A stretch of DNA of 7,267 nucleotides. Source: JAJRXK01 sp964593155 (GTDB lineage: Bacteria > Krumholzibacteriota > Krumholzibacteriia > JAJRXK01). This document shows positions 5,175 through 7,267 of this stretch, piece by piece. The stretch lies in assembly GCA_964593155.1 (NCBI GenBank), contig CAZQHE010000173.1:1-7267 (forward strand), read 5' to 3'. The stretch's first letter is position 1; every line of letters begins with the position of its first letter. The notes below the pieces were generated by a model, which was not told the origin of the DNA, did not search any database, and was given only the letters and a program-made list of their open reading frames with translations. The position numbers were made by a program, and so were the translations under genes.

Positions 5175-6812
5175 ATGAGCATCGCCCATCGCCCCCGCCG
5201 GACCTGGCTCGCGATCACGCTCGTGTTCGTGGCCGTGGCCGCCCCGTGCACCGCGTGGTACGTGGTGGGCCAGGCGAGTGCCGAACGCGAGGCCGCTTCG
5301 ATCCGCGCGCGCCCGGTGGAGCGAGGGCACGCGGTGGCCCGTGCCCTGAGCGACCGCCTCGTCGGCCGCCTCGAGGCCATGCGCGACAGCGAGTCGCAGC
5401 GTCCGCCCTATCACTTCCACGCCACCTACCACGACCCCACGTCGAACTGTCAGTGTGCCGGGAGCACGCCGTCACCCCTGGCCACCGGACCGCGCGACCC
5501 CTTCGTCGACGTGTACTTCCAGATCGATCCGCGCGGCCGGCTGAGCGTGCCCGTCCTCGGTGACCTGGGCGAGATCGTGCCCGACGCCGACCGGCTGCAA
5601 CGGGCGGGCGAGCGCCGCGAGGGACTGCACCCGCACGCCGACACCCTGCAACGCATGGCCCGGAGCGGGCGGGATCCGCTGCCGCCGTCGCGGTCGGCGG
5701 TGGCTTCGCTGGATCCGAGCTACGACGGCCGCCTGCTCGTCGAGACCGAGTCGTTCCAGTGGCACGGTCTCGACGAGGGGCTCGCCGAGCCGCTGCTCGT
5801 GGCCCTGCGCCGCGTGGGCGACGACGGTGCGGTGCAGGGCTTCGTGCTGTCGCCGCGGGCCGTGCACGACTGGCTGCGATCCGCCGAGTTGCCGGCCGTG
5901 CTCCGTCCCTTCACCGGAGGAACCGAGGACTCCGTCGCCGTGGCCGAGGTGCCCCTCGACTGCACCACCTGGGAAATCGCCGTCGACGTGAGCGGTCCCG
6001 TGGCCCTGGCCGGCGTCGATGCCAGTCGGGTGGAGGCGGACTTCTATCGCTCCTTCGCGATCGGCTCGGCCGCTGCCCTGATCGCCGCGATCAGCGTGGT
6101 CGTCCTGCTGCTCAACGCCGAGCGCATCGCCCGCGAGCGATCGCGCTTCGCCGCGGCCGCCGCTCACGAACTGCGAACGCCTCTGGCCGGCCTGCGCATG
6201 TACGGCGAGATGCTCGGAGGAGTGGCCGACGACCCCGACCGCTCGCAGCGCTACGCCCGCCGCATCGCCGCCGAGAGCGAGAGGCTTTCGCGCGTGGTGA
6301 CCAACGTCCTCGACTTCACCCGCCTCGAGCGCGGCGACCGCGGCGTGCGCGTGCGCGAAGGGGATCTGGCCGCGACCCTGCGCGAGGTGGCTTCGCGCCT
6401 GCGTCCCGCCCTCGAGAGCCACGGTGCGACCCTCGAAGTGGACGTGCCCGATGCTCTTCCCACGGCTCGCTTCGATCCCGACGCCGTCGAACACATCGTG
6501 ACCAACCTGATCGACAACGCCGAGAAGTACTCCCGTTCGTCCGAAGACCGCCGCGTCCACCTCTCCGCGGGAGCGAACGGATCACGAGTCCGCCTGTCCG
6601 TGCGAGATCACGGACCCGGCATCTCCGACGACGTGGCCCGCTCGTTGTTCGAACCCTTCCGCCGCGGCGACGACGACGACCAGCCGGCCGGACTCGGTCT
6701 CGGCCTGGCCCTCGTCGACCGCCTCGCGCGTGCCCACGGGTCCGAGGTCGAGTGGGAGAACCGACGTGACGGCGGGGTGCGGTTCCGGGTGGGGTTCGAG
6801 CGGGTGGGGTGA
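5175..6812 (+). CDS. Sensor histidine kinase, two membrane segments, no HAMP domain
   Basis: Predicted 545-residue inner-membrane kinase, partner of the upstream response regulator. The ATG at 5175 is chosen over an in-frame ATG at 5121 because it has GGAGAG 6 nt upstream, does not overlap the regulator gene, and puts a basic N-terminus directly before membrane segment 1 (about 11-33). A periplasmic sensor region of about 258 residues follows (34-292), then membrane segment 2 (about 293-314). The kinase core comprises: H-box HELRTPL with phospho-acceptor His331; dimerisation helices to about 385 (VLDFTRLERG); N-box IVTNLIDNAEKYS around Asn448; G1 DHGPGI at 478-483; F-box FEPFRRG at 492-498; and G2 GLGLGLAL at 506-513. 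All motifs are intact, so it should be active. Only about 16 residues separate membrane segment 2 from the H-box region, too short for a HAMP domain. The sensor belongs to no family I recognise; it contains a His/Cys cluster at residues 80-94. Signal unknown. Confidence 0.92.
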   Translation: MSIAHRPRRTWLAITLVFVAVAAPCTAWYVVGQASAEREAASIRARPVERGHAVARALSDRLVGRLEAMRDSESQRPPYHFHATYHDPTSNCQCAGSTPSPLATGPRDPFVDVYFQIDPRGRLSVPVLGDLGEIVPDADRLQRAGERREGLHPHADTLQRMARSGRDPLPPSRSAVASLDPSYDGRLLVETESFQWHGLDEGLAEPLLVALRRVGDDGAVQGFVLSPRAVHDWLRSAELPAVLRPFTGGTEDSVAVAEVPLDCTTWEIAVDVSGPVALAGVDASRVEADFYRSFAIGSAAALIAAISVVVLLLNAERIARERSRFAAAAAHELRTPLAGLRMYGEMLGGVADDPDRSQRYARRIAAESERLSRVVTNVLDFTRLERGDRGVRVREGDLAATLREVASRLRPALESHGATLEVDVPDALPTARFDPDAVEHIVTNLIDNAEKYSRSSEDRRVHLSAGANGSRVRLSVRDHGPGISDDVARSLFEPFRRGDDDDQPAGLGLGLALVDRLARAHGSEVEWENRRDGGVRFRVGFERVG

Positions 6813-6842
6813 CGGGGTTGGTCGGGATGCGCTGAGCGGTCT

Positions 6843-6855
6843 CGTCGTTGCGACG
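6843..6855 (+). terminator. Weak hairpin, possible terminator of the two-component operon
   Basis: CGTCG (6843-6847) pairs with CGACG (6851-6855) around a TTG loop, followed by a pyrimidine-rich stretch (CGCCCTTCTCGTCTTCGTT). It is the first hairpin after the kinase stop, about 30 bp downstream. The 5-bp stem is short and there is no real U-tract, so confidence is low. Confidence 0.25.
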
Positions 6856-6894
6856 CGCCCTTCTCGTCTTCGTTGATCGAGAACGACATTCGTT

Positions 6895-6974
6895 CCGCTC
6901 GCTTCCGTCGCGGAAGTGGGTCGGATGTCATCGTCGCCGTGAGTGCGCTCCGCGGCTTTCGTCGCGGAAGCGGG
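6895..6974 (+). repeat. Imperfect direct repeat with hairpin-forming core
   Basis: Two similar blocks (6895-6920 and 6950-6974) have cores 54 bp apart. Each contains a stem with a TCG loop: CTTCCG-TCG-CGGAAG (6902-6916, perfect) and CTTTCG-TCG-CGGAAG (6956-6970, one G-T pair). Flanks CCGC and GGG are shared. They may be degenerate intergenic palindromic elements of the REP kind; with two copies in view this cannot be settled. Confidence 0.45.
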
Positions 6975-7090
6975 ACCGCTCCGGAATTCGTTGCGGGCCC
7001 CTATGGTTCCGAACCGCGGCGGGGCAATGAATCTCCGATTCGTGTTGGGTGGTTCCGTATGAATGGTCCCCAGTTTTGTTCGCGAGGGGC

Positions 7091-7096
7091 TTGACA
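7091..7096 (+). promoter_or_regulatory. Isolated consensus -35 box TTGACA
   Basis: A perfect TTGACA at 7091-7096 follows a locally T-rich stretch (CAGTTTTGTTCG). The hexamer at 17 bp spacing (ATTTCG) is a poor -10, so this is only a possible promoter for a gene beyond the right edge. Confidence 0.2.
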
Positions 7097-7267
7097 GGAT
7101 TCTTCGTGGGCGGATTTCGGTGTTGGAGGGTCGAGGATCGGTTGGCCTTCTGGGCGCGTCGGCTTCGCTCGTGTCGCCCGTTCTCACCTGTCGGGACTTC
7201 GACGTCTCTTCGGTCGTCGTTCGTCGCTCTGGCGCCCGCTCAAAGCGTCGCGAAACCGGGTGTATAC

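Larger units (their letters stand above)
6813..7267. other. Non-coding stretch after the two-component operon
   Basis: No reading frame here has a convincing start, Shine-Dalgarno site or family resemblance. Base composition falls toward lower GC and the text is rich in TTCG and TCGTCG strings. It contains the weak hairpin at 6843-6855, the direct repeat at 6895-6974, a short palindrome GGTTC-C-GAACC (7005-7015), the TTGACA box at 7091 and a further short inverted repeat CGACG/CGTCG (7200-7219). I looked for tRNA and rRNA features on both strands and saw none I could support. Confidence 0.6.

Noticed and set aside
5472..6560. 362-codon minus-strand open frame
   Set aside because: Antisense to the histidine kinase, whose motifs are all intact. 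Long antisense frames are expected at this GC content.
7005..7015. GGTTCCGAACC as a possible tRNA T-arm
   Set aside because: No acceptor, anticodon or D-arm pairing could be found around it on either strand.
6873..7094. 73-codon plus-strand frame with a repeated FRRGSG peptide
   Set aside because: No ribosome binding site; the peptide repeat only reflects the DNA direct repeat at 6895-6974.

Overview
The window is very GC-rich (about 70% by eye, falling in the last ~450 bp). Its genes are tightly packed and most starts have good Shine-Dalgarno sequences. Gene content (a periplasmic adaptor protein, a BlaI/M56 pair, an OmpR-type two-component system) points to a Gram-negative bacterium. The M56 protein carries a repeat-bearing C-terminal region of a kind I associate, from memory, with high-GC phyla such as Gemmatimonadota, Krumholzibacteriota/Eisenbacteria or Myxococcota. 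The phylum cannot be fixed from this sequence.

Layout. (1) Positions 1-1352, minus strand: a HlyD/RND-type periplasmic adaptor (168-1352, GTG start) followed, with a 4-base ATGA overlap, by the first 57 codons of an unidentified membrane protein that runs off the left edge. Together they look like part of an efflux or export operon. (2) Positions 1353-1541: a divergent control region with a 33-bp imperfect palindrome (1475-1507) lying over the candidate -10 elements of both divergent promoters. (3) Positions 1542-4297, plus strand: a BlaI/MecI-family repressor and an M56 (BlaR1-type) membrane zinc protease, overlapping by one base (TGATG). The protease has the BlaR1 core (four membrane segments, HEFAH zinc site). 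In place of a penicillin-binding sensor domain it has an acidic, probably beta-rich segment followed by seven repeats spaced almost exactly 34 residues apart. (4) Positions 4298-4471: a strong GC hairpin terminator and a second control region with an 8-bp perfect dyad. (5) Positions 4472-6812, plus strand: an OmpR-family response regulator and a two-membrane-segment histidine kinase without a HAMP domain. Its periplasmic sensor has a His/Cys cluster. (6) Positions 6813-7267: no supportable gene; short hairpins, an imperfect direct repeat and an isolated TTGACA box.

How the parts may work together (inference). The M56 protease would sense an envelope signal through its periplasmic repeat domain and inactivate the BlaI-type repressor. 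That would release the shared operator and induce both its own operon and the divergent adaptor/membrane-protein operon, giving a stress-induced efflux or export module. The downstream two-component system is a separate transcription unit that also senses the envelope. Nothing here shows that the two modules are linked beyond adjacency. The most distinctive elements are the shared divergent operator and the repeat sensor of the M56 protein.
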